A stretch of 64,000 nucleotides of DNA. It comes from Limnobacter sp. MED105 (lineage in GTDB: Bacteria > Pseudomonadota > Gammaproteobacteria > Burkholderiales > Burkholderiaceae_B). Shown piece by piece: positions 24,879 to 39,306 of the stretch. The translations under genes were made by a program, and so were the position numbers. How positions within the stretch are numbered: position 1 is the first letter of the stretch; each line of letters begins with the position of its first letter. Below the pieces are notes generated by a model, which was not told the DNA's origin, did not search any database, and worked only from the letters and a program-made list of their open reading frames with translations. The stretch spans positions 124,001 to 188,000 of the forward strand of contig NZ_ABCT01000004.1 in NCBI RefSeq assembly GCF_000170915.1, read 5' to 3'.

Positions 24879-26222
24879 GTGAAATCAATTTCCAGAGCCA
24901 CCATCGGTTTGACCAGCTCCGTCAGTGTACTGGGAGTGGTGTTACTCGCTGTACTCGTGCATTGCTGCATCCACTATTGGCAGGCCAGGCAACAGGAGGA
25001 AACTGCAAGCCGTGCGCTTCATGCAGTTGAACACCTTTTACTAAAACCTACTTCCGAATATTCACCCGAAGACGTGAAACATGGCCTGGAAGAAGTGTTG
25101 GGTGGGCAAGGTCGAACCCAAGCCCGAGTTGTTGACAGCCAGGGCAATCGCATGTTCGGGCCAGAGGTGTTCTTCAACGGAGAGGGATCTATTCGGGAAT
25201 TCTCTCAAGTGTTTGAAACAGAACTTCCCCAACTGCAAGCCAAACGGGTTGAACTGGCAGTAAGCACCGTAGATGACGAACGTTTTCTGAACTTCATTTC
25301 AGGAATATTTGCATCGTCCATCGTGTTGTGGATCCTGGTGTCGGTGTTGATCAGCATGCGACTGATTCGCCTGGTTTTGCGCCCCATCAATCGACTGACA
25401 GAACGCATTCACAATTTGGGGCCACGCTCGCTTGATGTTGTGCTGGACGACCAGAAGGCCCCGCTTGAATTGCGACCCTTCATCGACGGATTCAACCGCT
25501 TACTGGGACAACTGCGCGAGAACCGGGAGCAATTGAAACTGTTCAACAGCAATGTTGCACATGAATTGAATACACCACTGTCGAGCTTGACCATTAGCCA
25601 TGAGCTGCTTCAACGCCGCAAACTGATCGAAGGTGAGGACCTTCAAAAAATTGTCGGTGATCACCTCGACGAACTCGACCGCATGGCACGAATTATTCGC
25701 AGCATGCTGTTTCTGGCCAATGCAAACCAGGGCAGAGAACTGCAACTTCAACCTGTGCCAAGTCTTCGTCAGTTGGTGGTATCAGTCGCAGAATACCTTG
25801 AACAGTTGGCCGAAGACAGAGATCTTCGCATCACAGTTAAAAGCGATGCCACGGTGGAAGCTGAAACCGAATTGATTAAACGAGCAGTGAGCAATTTGCT
25901 GTCCAATGCAATTCGGTATGCGCAGGCCAACACAGAAATTACCGTGCACATTACCCGAGAAGCAGAGAGGGTGTGGATCAAGGTTTCGAATGAAGGCCCG
26001 ACAATTGACCCAGTCAAATTGAACCGTTTGTTCGAACCCTTTTTCCGTGCTGAAGAGGGGCGAAGTGACACTGGGAGCAATCACGGACTTGGCCTGGCCA
26101 TTGTGGCTGCAATTGCGAAACTGCATGGTGGTGATGTGTTTGCAAGCAGCGAAAATCAAGTTACGGTGATTGGCTTTTCATTTCACAGCATCACGGTAGC
26201 AGGAAAGCCTAGCCCCCCATAA
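24879..26222 (+). CDS. copS: Heavy-metal sensor histidine kinase (CopS/CusS type)
   Basis: An inner-membrane kinase of about 447 residues: N-terminal membrane helix (LTSSVSVLGVVLLAVLVHCC), periplasmic sensor region (about 45-145), second helix (IFASSIVLWILVSVLI), HAMP domain (LRPINRLTERIHNL), dimerisation and phosphoacceptor box VAHELNTPLSSL near 225, and ATPase domain with SNLLSNAIRYA, FEPFFRAEEG and GLGLAIVAAIA. AAGGAG at 24868-24873 favours the GTG at 24879; a GTG at 24873 is the alternative. The final codon abuts the leader of the ATPase gene. Confidence 0.88.
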   Translation: MKSISRATIGLTSSVSVLGVVLLAVLVHCCIHYWQARQQEETASRALHAVEHLLLKPTSEYSPEDVKHGLEEVLGGQGRTQARVVDSQGNRMFGPEVFFNGEGSIREFSQVFETELPQLQAKRVELAVSTVDDERFLNFISGIFASSIVLWILVSVLISMRLIRLVLRPINRLTERIHNLGPRSLDVVLDDQKAPLELRPFIDGFNRLLGQLRENREQLKLFNSNVAHELNTPLSSLTISHELLQRRKLIEGEDLQKIVGDHLDELDRMARIIRSMLFLANANQGRELQLQPVPSLRQLVVSVAEYLEQLAEDRDLRITVKSDATVEAETELIKRAVSNLLSNAIRYAQANTEITVHITREAERVWIKVSNEGPTIDPVKLNRLFEPFFRAEEGRSDTGSNHGLGLAIVAAIAKLHGGDVFASSENQVTVIGFSFHSITVAGKPSPP

Positions 26223-26243
26223 TTGACCGTTCAGGAGCCACGC

Positions 26244-28421
26244 ATGGATAAACCACACGTCAACTCACATTCTCATCCAGTTTCCGCTGACCCTCAGTCA
26301 ACTCTTGCTGCAACTGAGACAACGATCTACACCTGCCCCATGCATCCGGAAATTCGACAGACCAATCAGGGGAGTTGCCCTGTTTGTGGAATGGCCCTGG
26401 AACCTCTGATCCCCATGGCTGAGGACGAAGATAACCCTGAGTTGAGAGATTTTCGCCGACGGTTTTGGTGGACATTGCCACTGACCATAGTGGTGACATT
26501 CATCGCAATGTTTTGGCATCGAATTGTCCCCATCGAACTTCCAGAACAAAATTTCATAGAACTCGCACTTAGTACCCCCGTGGTTTTGTGGGCAGGTTGG
26601 TCATTTTTTCAACGTGCAGTTCAGTCGGTTGTCCGTGGGAGCCCGAATATGTGGACATTGATCGGATTAGGTGTCGCTGCGGCATACGGATACAGCGTGG
26701 TAGCCACATTGGCCCCTGGTGTGTTTCCCGCTGCCTTTGCTGTACGGGGAAGAATTGGTGTTTACTATGAGGCTGCGGCAGTGATTGTTAGTTTAACCTT
26801 GCTGGGGCAGATTTTGGAGTTGAGTGCACGCTCGAAAACTTCAGCCGCCATAAAATCCTTGATGGGACTTGCCCCCAAAACTGCCCGACGCATTCTGGAT
26901 GATGGTACCGAGGAGGATGTACCACTTACCCATGTGCATATTGGTGATGTTTTGCGTGTGCGACCTGGCGAGAAAGTGCCGGTCGACGGTGTGGTAAAGG
27001 ATGGAGAAAGTGCCGTCGATGAGTCCATGCTGACCGGAGAGCCTGTGCCTGTGATCAAAGGGCCAGGCGACAAGTTGATTGGCGCGACATTGAATACCAG
27101 TGGAAGCCTCATCATGCAATCCGAGAAAGTTGGTGCCCAAACAATGCTGTCACAGATTGTTCAACTGGTGGCGCAAGCGCAGCGATCGCGTGCGCCGTTG
27201 CAGCGTCTTGCTGACTCAGTGGCGGGTTACTTTGTCATTGTTGTTATTGTGATAGCGACGTTGACACTTGTTGGATGGGGTGTATTTGGACCAGAGCCAA
27301 GCTGGATTTATGGCTTTGTCAATGCAGTGGCTGTGTTGATCATTGCCTGCCCGTGTGCACTGGGGTTGGCTACCCCGATGTCTATTATGGCCGCTACGGG
27401 ACATGCAGCCACCCAAGGTATTTTATTTCGAGACGCAGCGGCAATCGAAGCCATGCGAACAATTGATACATTGATCGTCGACAAGACAGGCACCCTTACG
27501 GAGGGTAAGCCCGCATTCGATCGAGTCGTTGCTGCCCCCGGATTTTCTGAGGAAGAGGTACTTCGCCTTGCTGCAAGTATCGATCAAGGCAGCGAACACC
27601 CTTTGGCGCATGCCATAGTAAGTGAGGCACGAAGGCGCGGCTTAGAACTGGTAAAACCCGATGAATTCGAGTCGTCAAGCGGCATTGGCGTTCGTGGCAT
27701 CGTTTCCGGAAAAAACATCGTGCTTGGAAATACCGCACTCATGGATGCAGAAAATATAGACTGGCGTTTTATGGCAGAAAGCGCTGAAAACCTGCGACGT
27801 GAGGGCGCTAGTGTGATGTTCACAGCATCAGATAAAAAATTACTGGGGTTAATTGCAGTTTCCGACCCACTGAAGGAGACAACTATGGAAGCAATATACA
27901 CCTTGGGTGCTGCCGGCTTGTCCGTCGTAATGGCTACTGGCGATGGCACGACGACCGCAAAAACAGTCGCAAGCAAATTAGGTATTACCGATTTTTACGG
28001 TGAAGTTACACCACATGAAAAACAAAAACTGGTCGAAAAATTACAGGCTCAAGGCAAGGTTGTTGCCATGGCAGGAGATGGAATCAATGATGCGCCCGCG
28101 CTTGCCTTAGCCAATGTCGGTATTGCAATGGGAACGGGCACAGATGTGGCCATCAACAGTGCGCATATAACCCTGGTTAAAGGCGATCTGCGGTCAATCG
28201 CGCAAGCAAGAAGAATTTCTGAGGCTACCGTTCGCAACATGCGCCAAAACCTCGTATTTGCTTTTCTCTATAATTCGCTCGGCATTCCTGTGGCAGCAGG
28301 TTTGTTATACCCGTTTACAGGGCAGTTCCTGTCTCCCATGATTGCTGCTCTCGCAATGAGTCTGAGTTCAGTTTCAGTGATTGCCAATGCGCTTCGGCTA
28401 AGAAATACTGGCGGAAGGTAG
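26244..28421 (+). CDS. Copper-translocating P1B-type ATPase
   Basis: A 725-residue heavy-metal ATPase. Instead of an HMA domain it begins with a His-rich tail and a Cys/Met/His metal-binding domain ([20 protein letters not shown]). It then shows the actuator loop TGEP, the transmembrane [10 protein letters not shown] motif near 367, DKTGTLTEG near 412, the SEHPLAHA motif and [10 protein letters not shown] near 611. The CPC motif and context point to Cu(I)/Ag(I) export. The ATG at 26244 has AGGAG at a 6-base spacing and is preferred over an in-frame TTG at 26223. Third gene of the copRS unit. Confidence 0.93.
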   Translation: MDKPHVNSHSHPVSADPQSTLAATETTIYTCPMHPEIRQTNQGSCPVCGMALEPLIPMAEDEDNPELRDFRRRFWWTLPLTIVVTFIAMFWHRIVPIELPEQNFIELALSTPVVLWAGWSFFQRAVQSVVRGSPNMWTLIGLGVAAAYGYSVVATLAPGVFPAAFAVRGRIGVYYEAAAVIVSLTLLGQILELSARSKTSAAIKSLMGLAPKTARRILDDGTEEDVPLTHVHIGDVLRVRPGEKVPVDGVVKDGESAVDESMLTGEPVPVIKGPGDKLIGATLNTSGSLIMQSEKVGAQTMLSQIVQLVAQAQRSRAPLQRLADSVAGYFVIVVIVIATLTLVGWGVFGPEPSWIYGFVNAVAVLIIACPCALGLATPMSIMAATGHAATQGILFRDAAAIEAMRTIDTLIVDKTGTLTEGKPAFDRVVAAPGFSEEEVLRLAASIDQGSEHPLAHAIVSEARRRGLELVKPDEFESSSGIGVRGIVSGKNIVLGNTALMDAENIDWRFMAESAENLRREGASVMFTASDKKLLGLIAVSDPLKETTMEAIYTLGAAGLSVVMATGDGTTTAKTVASKLGITDFYGEVTPHEKQKLVEKLQAQGKVVAMAGDGINDAPALALANVGIAMGTGTDVAINSAHITLVKGDLRSIAQARRISEATVRNMRQNLVFAFLYNSLGIPVAAGLLYPFTGQFLSPMIAALAMSLSSVSVIANALRLRNTGGR

Positions 28422-28455
28422 TCAATAAAACATCCGTGAATTGATTCTGTTCACC

Positions 28456-28488
28456 ACCGCTCAGCCGCTGAAATGGCGGCAGAGCGGT
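28456..28488. terminator. Hairpin between convergent ATPase and CusF genes
   Basis: ACCGCTC and GCCGC pair with GCGGC and GAGCGGT, giving a 12-bp stem with one A/A mismatch and a 7-base loop. It lies in the gap between two convergent genes and probably ends transcription from both, although no long T-run follows on either strand. Confidence 0.55.
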
Positions 28489-28509
28489 GATGGTGTTTGT
28501 TCAAAAAAA

Positions 28510-28902
28510 CTATTTCTGAATTTTCGTGACCACGATTTTACCGTTTACTTTTTCGGCCTGAAATTTGACCTGATCACCCACCTTTACGGTAGAAAGCATT
28601 GCTGGGTCCGCAACCTTGAATACCATGGTCATCCCAGGCATTCCGAGATTATCAAGCGGCCCATGCTTCAGCGTGACCGTACCTTGAGCAGTATCAATCT
28701 TCTTGACTTCGCCATCGGTCATGACCATGTCTGCACCCTTGGTGTCATTCATGTTTTTCATTCCATCCATTCCCTGCATGCTTTGATTACCCATGCCTTT
28801 CATATCAGCCATGCCGGGGTCAGCTGCAAAGGCAGAAAAGGTCGATGCGGCGGTCAAGATCAAAGCAATTCCCAATTTATTCATTTGTTTCGCATATTTC
28901 AT
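28510..28902 (-). CDS. CusF-like periplasmic copper-binding protein
   Basis: A 130-residue exported protein (signal LILTAASTFSAFAADP) with a Met-rich linker (GMADMKGMGNQSMQGMDGM) and a CusF domain: GEVKKIDTAQGTVTLKHGPL then MPGMTMVFKV with the His and Met copper ligands. A paralog of the product at 18541-18903 with a longer Met-rich section. It lies downstream of copB on the same strand, separated by 159 bp containing an inverted repeat. Confidence 0.9.
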   Translation of the reverse strand: MKYAKQMNKLGIALILTAASTFSAFAADPGMADMKGMGNQSMQGMDGMKNMNDTKGADMVMTDGEVKKIDTAQGTVTLKHGPLDNLGMPGMTMVFKVADPAMLSTVKVGDQVKFQAEKVNGKIVVTKIQK

Positions 28903-29021
28903 TGCTAAACCTCTCAGGTGGTGTATTTAGGTGTTGTTTCATTGAAACTTACAGTGCAAGTTCACGGCCCCAGAATACTGCCTGAAGCCCTTCAATTGCC
29001 TGACTTTTTCATTACATGTTT

Positions 29022-29047
29022 GACCGATTCACTCACCTGAATCGGTC
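29022..29047. repeat. Inverted repeat between copB and cusF-like genes
   Basis: GACCGATTC / GAATCGGTC, a perfect 9-bp inverted repeat with an 8-base loop, 15 bases beyond the copB stop. No T-run follows on the minus strand, so it may be a Rho-type end, an RNA-stabilising hairpin, or an operator for the following CusF gene. Confidence 0.5.
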
Positions 29048-29061
29048 CAGAAGTTTTGGGT

Positions 29062-29793
29062 TCAAAAAATCAACCGCAAACCAACCCGGTATTCTGTAAT
29101 CGGAGAAAGATTCGAGCCACTTTGGGTTTCTGGATAAAGTGTTCGACTCACTTCAATGTAGGGAGCAAATTTTCGGCTGAACTCGTAGCGTGCCTGCACA
29201 CCAAAATCCGCCTGATACAAGCCACTTGCCACTTCGTCACTAAGATTTGAGGCAGACCATTCGCCATTGATGAATGGCCGCAGGATAAACCGGTTTGTCA
29301 TCAGAAAATCATTCTCGAAGCGGGTACGCGCAAGCACTTTACCGTCGCTTCTGACAAACATCTGCAAATCCACATCAAACGCATAGGGCGCAAGGCCTCG
29401 CAAGCCAATTACGGCATAGTCTTCACCCACAGGCTTTGAATCGTGGCGGATACCGCCCTGCAAATCCCAAAATGGTGCAATGTAGCGACTGTACAGCGCC
29501 TGGGTTTCCACTACTTCAGTTTTGCCTTGGCGTCGTTCACCATCAAAACGCCACGCGAATCGATTGTAGTCCCCACCAATCCAGCCTTCTGCACCGAGAA
29601 GTTGAATTGAACCCGGTTGATTTCTGACTTTTCCGCTATCCACTTCAATTAACGTGTAAGCGTAAATTGATTCATCTTCCATGGCCATCGCAGGCGTTGA
29701 AATTGCCCCAACAGCAATCACACCCAACACTCCCAGAGAACGAATCCACTGGAACGACCAGGTTGATTTGTATGAACGAACATTGCGGTTCAT
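29062..29793 (-). CDS. copB: CopB outer membrane copper resistance protein
   Basis: A 243-residue outer membrane beta-barrel protein. A signal sequence (LGVLGVIAVGAISTPAMA) is followed by alternating amphipathic strands and a C-terminal EYRVGLRLIF, ending in Phe as barrel proteins do. YTLIEVDSGKVR and WDLQGGIRHDSKP are typical CopB/PcoB elements. The ATG at 29793 is preceded by GGAGGTGG and overlaps the copA stop (TAATG). The Met/His-rich N-terminal region found in many CopB proteins is absent here. Confidence 0.88.
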   Translation of the reverse strand: MNRNVRSYKSTWSFQWIRSLGVLGVIAVGAISTPAMAMEDESIYAYTLIEVDSGKVRNQPGSIQLLGAEGWIGGDYNRFAWRFDGERRQGKTEVVETQALYSRYIAPFWDLQGGIRHDSKPVGEDYAVIGLRGLAPYAFDVDLQMFVRSDGKVLARTRFENDFLMTNRFILRPFINGEWSASNLSDEVASGLYQADFGVQARYEFSRKFAPYIEVSRTLYPETQSGSNLSPITEYRVGLRLIF

Positions 29794-31625
29794 TACGCCA
29801 CCTCCATCAGTTGAAACATGCCCGCGGCAGCGTGATAAAACAAATGGCAATGAAAAGCCCACACGCCCTCATCCTCGTAAGTTGCGTCTACTTCGACAGT
29901 CTGTGCGGGGGCCACAATCACCGTATGTTTTCGGGGCGCAAATTCACCATTTCCGTTAACCAGTTCCATGAATACTCCATGCAAATGCATGGGGTGTTCC
30001 ATCATGGTGGTGTTTACAAACTTGATCCTGAAGCGTTCGCCCAACTTCACTTTGAATGGTGTTGAGTCCGAAAACTTTTTATCGTTAATACTCCAGAAGT
30101 AGCGGTTCATGTCCCCTGTCAGGCGAACCAATATTTCCCGCTGTGGAGGACGGGGGTCTTTGTTGGGTTCCAGCGATCGCAAATGTTGATAAGCAAGTCG
30201 ACGCAGACCGTCTTTATCTGGGGCAACAACAATGCGCGTTGAGGGCACCTCCGCGACTTTGGCTGGAGCCATGTCCATTCCCGGCATCGTGTCTTGTTCT
30301 GGAACAGGGGCAGTAGGTTCAGACATGTTGTTCATGTCCATGCCCGCCATTGAGTCCATAGCGGGGCCTTCGTTGGGCGGTGGCATCGACATGCCTTTCA
30401 TGCTGTCGTTGGTTTGTGTTGATGGAGGTTCAGGCATTGTGCCATCTCCCATACTGGCCATTCCGTCCATGGCCCCCATGCCCATGTCAGCCATGGTTCT
30501 AACGGGATAAGGCCCCAGAGAGGGAACTTCCGCACTCATGCCTGCCCTCGGCGCAAGCGTGCCTCGAGCGTATCCGATGCGGGCAATGGTCGGTGCGAAA
30601 ATAGTGTAAGGCTTGTCCTCTTTGGGTTCGACAATCACATCATAGGTTTCACCGTTGCCAATGCGGAACTCATCCACCTGAACAGGTTGAACATTCTGAC
30701 CATCGGCCTGCACGATCATCATGGGCAGCCCGGGAATCTGGAAATCATATAGGTTCATCGGTGACGCATTGATCACGCGAAGCCGCACACGCTCACCGGG
30801 TTTGAACAATGCCGTCCAGTTTTGATCTGGGCGCAAACCGCCCATGAGAAATGACCATTCCTCACCGCCATCACTGTAATCGGTGGGGTCCATTCGCATT
30901 TTCCCCCACTCCATCCGATCTGCCCAAATTGCTTTGCGTGTCGCCTCATCAGGCGCGTCTGCAAGCTGCTTCAGGAATTGGGGCGTTGTAATGCGCCGAT
31001 AGTTGTAATAGCCGTCCACCTTCTTCAGATTCGCAAGCACTTGTGCAGGAGAGTCATCATTCCAGTCGGACAATACAACCACATAATCCCGGTCATACTG
31101 AAAGGGCTCGGGCTCACGGGGTTCTACAATCAGTGGCGCAAACATGCCTGCTGCTTCTTGCAGGCCTGCATGGCTGTGGTACCAGTAAGTACCGCTTTGG
31201 CGCAGTGTGTAGCGATACGTGAAGGTTTCTCCCGGAAGAATTCCAGGAAAGGTAACACCCGGCACACCATCCTCGGAATTCGGCACCAGCAGGCCATGCC
31301 AATGAATGGCTGTGGCCTCATCAAGCTTGTTGGTTACATTGACAGTAACCTCATCACCTTCCAGAAACCGTAACAAAGGCCCCGGCATGGTGCCGTTCAA
31401 GGTAATCGCACTGGTCTCGCGGCCGGTGATATTGATCTTCGTGTTTGCGATGGTCAAGTCAAACTGCTTGGCAGGGCGCCCCTTGGGAATCTCGACTGCG
31501 GTAATTGCCCCAAAAGCAGGATCCCAAGGCAGCAAGGCCGCCGCCCCCAAAGCACTGCTTTGTAGCAGGAACTTTCGCCTGAAAGCATTGAGCCGTTCAT
31601 GTTGAATTGTTTTTATTTGCTTCAT
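29793..31625 (-). CDS. copA: CopA-type multicopper oxidase with Met-rich insert
   Basis: A 610-residue periplasmic oxidase of the CopA/PcoA type. An Arg-containing Tat-like leader (RRKFLLQSSALGAAALLP) is followed by copper boxes AIHWHGLLVPN, YWYHSHAGLQ, EHPMHLHGVFME and FHCHLFYHAAAGM. Between about residues 365 and 450 is a Met-rich region (MGMGAMDGMASMGDGTM, MKGMSM, MAGMDMNNM, MPGMDM) that binds Cu(I). It oxidises Cu(I) to Cu(II). The start at 31625 has GGAGA upstream; the open frame to 31682 lacks one. Confidence 0.93.
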   Translation of the reverse strand: MKQIKTIQHERLNAFRRKFLLQSSALGAAALLPWDPAFGAITAVEIPKGRPAKQFDLTIANTKINITGRETSAITLNGTMPGPLLRFLEGDEVTVNVTNKLDEATAIHWHGLLVPNSEDGVPGVTFPGILPGETFTYRYTLRQSGTYWYHSHAGLQEAAGMFAPLIVEPREPEPFQYDRDYVVVLSDWNDDSPAQVLANLKKVDGYYNYRRITTPQFLKQLADAPDEATRKAIWADRMEWGKMRMDPTDYSDGGEEWSFLMGGLRPDQNWTALFKPGERVRLRVINASPMNLYDFQIPGLPMMIVQADGQNVQPVQVDEFRIGNGETYDVIVEPKEDKPYTIFAPTIARIGYARGTLAPRAGMSAEVPSLGPYPVRTMADMGMGAMDGMASMGDGTMPEPPSTQTNDSMKGMSMPPPNEGPAMDSMAGMDMNNMSEPTAPVPEQDTMPGMDMAPAKVAEVPSTRIVVAPDKDGLRRLAYQHLRSLEPNKDPRPPQREILVRLTGDMNRYFWSINDKKFSDSTPFKVKLGERFRIKFVNTTMMEHPMHLHGVFMELVNGNGEFAPRKHTVIVAPAQTVEVDATYEDEGVWAFHCHLFYHAAAGMFQLMEVA

Positions 31626-31697
31626 ACCCGAAATCTCCAGTTGTCTTTTCTTTAACATGCCATGTGATTGACAAAAAGTCACTTAACTCAAGTCTCG

Positions 31698-32255
31698 TTA
31701 AAACCACATCCGTCCAAATACCTCATCTTTATTCACCACCAAATGCTTGAGTGCGGCCAATACATGGATGGCCACGAACACCACCAAAACCCAAGCCGTC
31801 AATTCGTGAATGTAAAAAAGTTGATCGGATAGCGCAGGGTTCTGAGCCACCAAGCGCGGGATTTCGATGCCGAAAAAAGCGGCGCCCTCCTCGCTCAATG
31901 AAGCGGCAGCAAATCCCGTGAGCGGCATTAAAATCATGGCAGCGTACAACAGACCATGCGTAAACTGCGATACAACCAATTGCCACGTTGGCTGACGCGT
32001 TGCGAATGTTGGCGGCTTGTGGGTTAAACGCCACGCAGTGCGCAAAGCAATAAGCACAAATGCAATCAACCCCAGGGATTTGTGCAAATTGAAATACCAC
32101 TCACTGCCCGGCTGGCCTTCAATATCCATCATGTACCAGCCCAGTCCGACCAAAATCACAATCAGGAACGTCAATGTCCAGTGAAGAAAAACAGCAGGCT
32201 TGCTGTAACGATTCAGGGAAGATTGACTTGAATAACTCTCTGTATTTGTACCCAC
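31698..32255 (-). CDS. Cytochrome b561-family membrane protein
   Basis: A 185-residue di-heme-type membrane protein with four hydrophobic helices. Candidate heme ligands are the His in VFLHWTL, NLHKSLG, QFTHGLLY and YIHELTAW, and AIHVLAALKH near the end. GTG at 32255 has GGAG eight bases upstream and is preferred over TTG at 32279. It lies 72 bp upstream of copA in the same direction and may supply or withdraw electrons for the periplasmic copper enzymes; that link is inferred. Confidence 0.85.
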   Translation of the reverse strand: MGTNTESYSSQSSLNRYSKPAVFLHWTLTFLIVILVGLGWYMMDIEGQPGSEWYFNLHKSLGLIAFVLIALRTAWRLTHKPPTFATRQPTWQLVVSQFTHGLLYAAMILMPLTGFAAASLSEEGAAFFGIEIPRLVAQNPALSDQLFYIHELTAWVLVVFVAIHVLAALKHLVVNKDEVFGRMWF

Positions 32256-32442
32256 GCAATTTCTCCGCAAGATCGACAAGTGTATTTTTTACTTTGTATA
32301 AAGATTGTCGAAAATTGAAAACACAGGCAAGTTTTTTTGAAAGCCAAGAAAATTTCTGCATGCATTCATTTTGAGTCTCGAAGAGGTTACAGATACGCGG
32401 CACAACTTGACAGCGACTAAATTGCTGTGGTGTAGTCTGAGT

Positions 32443-32802
32443 ATGTATCGCTCACTTATCTTCATGTTCCTCATGGTTCTGCTGCCGCTCCAGGCCTCTT
32501 GGGGTGCAGTGGCGGATTACTGCGCGCATGGTGAGCTTGTTCAACAATCATCACATTTCGGTCACCATCAAGATGAACATCATGCCCACGATAGCCAAGC
32601 TGATGCCGGTGACGATCAAGATAGCCAATATCCGCAACACCACGACCATTCGCATTCATCCAGCTTTATCGGCTTTTCGGCTGACAACGCTGATAGCGTG
32701 ATCATTGATTTCAGTTCACCCCAACAGGTGCTGAGCACTTCAAAGTATTCCTTCTTCTGTCAAACCCGCCCTGAACGCCCCAAGTGGCCTGTGTCTGCCT
32801 GA
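32443..32802 (+). CDS. czcI: CzcI-like small periplasmic metal-operon protein
   Basis: A 119-residue secreted protein with leader FMFLMVLLPLQASWGAVADYC, a long His/Asp/Gln stretch (GHHQDEHHAHDSQADAG, HHDHSHSS) and a C-terminal RPERPKWPVSA. The leader, the His-rich middle and the final RPxWP match the CzcI family found at the head of czcCBA. The paralog at 58311 has the same layout. CzcI is thought to modulate czc expression. The gene starts 91 bp before czcC. Confidence 0.82.
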   Translation: MYRSLIFMFLMVLLPLQASWGAVADYCAHGELVQQSSHFGHHQDEHHAHDSQADAGDDQDSQYPQHHDHSHSSSFIGFSADNADSVIIDFSSPQQVLSTSKYSFFCQTRPERPKWPVSA

Positions 32803-32893
32803 TTACGGCGACACGACACCTGTCTTTACACCTTATTAAACGACTGCGTTAATTCGTCTCGCCGATTCTTTCCTTTGTACACCGGAGAAATCG

Positions 32894-34183
32894 ATGCGAA
32901 AAATATTGCTAACGCTGGCTGCGACCGCGTTGCTGCCCAGTGCCGCCATGGCTCAGGGCAACACCCCCGAATACACCAGCAATGGGCTTAATTCCCCATC
33001 CGGGCAAGCCAGCTTGCCGCGAACAACAAACCTTACTTTGAACACCGCACTTGAAAGGGCCTATGCGGCAAACCCTGAACTGGCAGCGGCCCGAAATGCG
33101 CTGCTGGCACAAGACGGCACCATACGCCAAGCTGAAACCCGCCCCAACCCCGAATTACAGGCCCTGGTTGAAGACACGCGAAGTGCAACCCGCACCAGCA
33201 CCCTGCAACTGAACCAGCGCATTGAACTGGGCGGAAAGCGTTCTGCACGAATTGATGCAGCCGAGCGCGGCAAGAACCTTGCTGAAGCTGACCTTGCCAT
33301 GGTGCGGGCCACCCTGCAAACCGAAGTCACCTCTGCGTTTTACGACACGCTGGTTGCACAGGAACGTGTGCGGCTTGCCCAATCTTCCATCGACCTGGCA
33401 CAAAACGCCCAGCGCGCTGCACAAAAAAGGGTTGAAGCAGGCAAGGTATCGCCTGTCGAGGCCACCAAAGCGGGCATTGCATTGGCTGGCGCACGCGTGG
33501 ATTATGTACGCGCTGAAAGTGCGCTGAAATCGTCTAAAAAGCGTTTGGCCACCGCCATGGGAGAATCCCAGGTCGGTTTTGAAACCGCTGAAGGCAATCT
33601 TGAAAACCTGCCCGAGCTGCCCGCCATCGAGACACTGGAAGACAGGTTGCAGCAATCGCCTGCATACCGGAAAGCCCAAATTGAAGTGGACCGCCGCAAG
33701 GCCATTAGCGAGGTTGAACGCAGCAAAGGCGTACCCGATGTGACGGTGAGCCTTGGTGGGCGAAAAAATCAGGAACTTGGCTTGAACCAGGCCATTTTTG
33801 GGGTATCTATTCCCATCCCTGTTTTTGACCGCAACCAGGGCAACCTGCTTGAATCACTGCGACGCGCTGACCAGGCCAAAGATGAACTGACGGCAACGCA
33901 ATACCGCTTGTCTCGCGATTTACAAGCCGCGTACGAAAACCTGAGCGCGTCCCGAGAGGAATTCCTGGCCTTGCGTGACAGCATTTTGCCCAGTGCAGAA
34001 AGCGCCTACAACGCTGCAAGCAAGGGTTTCGAGATGGGCAAGTTCAGTTTTCTGGAAGTGCTGGACGCACAACGCACCCTGTTTGATGCCATGGCACAAA
34101 GCCAGCAATCGCTCGCTCAATCCCACCGGTATGCCGCCGAACTGCAAGGGATTCTTGGGCAAACACCAGCCAATACTCAGTAG
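32894..34183 (+). CDS. czcC: CzcC-type outer membrane factor
   Basis: A 429-residue TolC/OEP-family channel subunit with a signal peptide (LAATALLPSAAMAQG). Two OEP repeats with coiled helices, for example LEDLVEDTRSATR-like early strands, RVRLAQSSIDLAQNAQRAAQ and GKFSFLEVLDAQRTLFDAM. In the CzcCBA complex it forms the outer-membrane duct. Followed after 12 bp by czcB. Confidence 0.9.
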   Translation: MRKILLTLAATALLPSAAMAQGNTPEYTSNGLNSPSGQASLPRTTNLTLNTALERAYAANPELAAARNALLAQDGTIRQAETRPNPELQALVEDTRSATRTSTLQLNQRIELGGKRSARIDAAERGKNLAEADLAMVRATLQTEVTSAFYDTLVAQERVRLAQSSIDLAQNAQRAAQKRVEAGKVSPVEATKAGIALAGARVDYVRAESALKSSKKRLATAMGESQVGFETAEGNLENLPELPAIETLEDRLQQSPAYRKAQIEVDRRKAISEVERSKGVPDVTVSLGGRKNQELGLNQAIFGVSIPIPVFDRNQGNLLESLRRADQAKDELTATQYRLSRDLQAAYENLSASREEFLALRDSILPSAESAYNAASKGFEMGKFSFLEVLDAQRTLFDAMAQSQQSLAQSHRYAAELQGILGQTPANTQ

Positions 34184-34195
34184 GACCAATCAATC

Positions 34196-38928
<4,733 letters not shown>

Positions 38929-38937
38929 GTTACCAAC

Positions 38938-39294
38938 ATGGGCTGGATTATTTTGAAGTACCTCACCACCGCAGGCCTGGTGGTTCTGATTTCCGAGGTG
39001 GCCAAGCGCAGCGACAAGCTGGGCGCGTTGATCGCAGCGTTGCCCATGGTCACTGTACTGACGCTGATTTGGCTTGCCATTGAAAAAGCACCACAGGAAA
39101 AAATTGCGAACCACGCCTACCTGACATTTTGGTATGTACTACCTACCCTGCCCATGTTTTTGGTCTTCCCCTGGCTGTTACCCAGAGTGGGGTTTCTGAT
39201 GTCACTGGCAGGCAGCGCCTTGCTAACGCTACTTTGCTTTGCAATGACAGTGAAAATTGCTGCGGGTTTTGGTGTTCAACTTTGGTTTAAATAG
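38938..39294 (+). CDS. DUF3147 membrane protein
   Basis: A 118-residue hydrophobic protein with about four transmembrane segments. ILKYLTTAGLVVLISEVAKR, DKLGALIAALPMVTVLTLI and the final GFGVQLWFK fit the DUF3147 family, which often follows czcA. It begins 9 bp after the czcA stop and ends 12 bp before czcD. No function is known. Confidence 0.85.
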   Translation: MGWIILKYLTTAGLVVLISEVAKRSDKLGALIAALPMVTVLTLIWLAIEKAPQEKIANHAYLTFWYVLPTLPMFLVFPWLLPRVGFLMSLAGSALLTLLCFAMTVKIAAGFGVQLWFK

Positions 39295-39306
39295 GGAGTA
39301 AGTTGT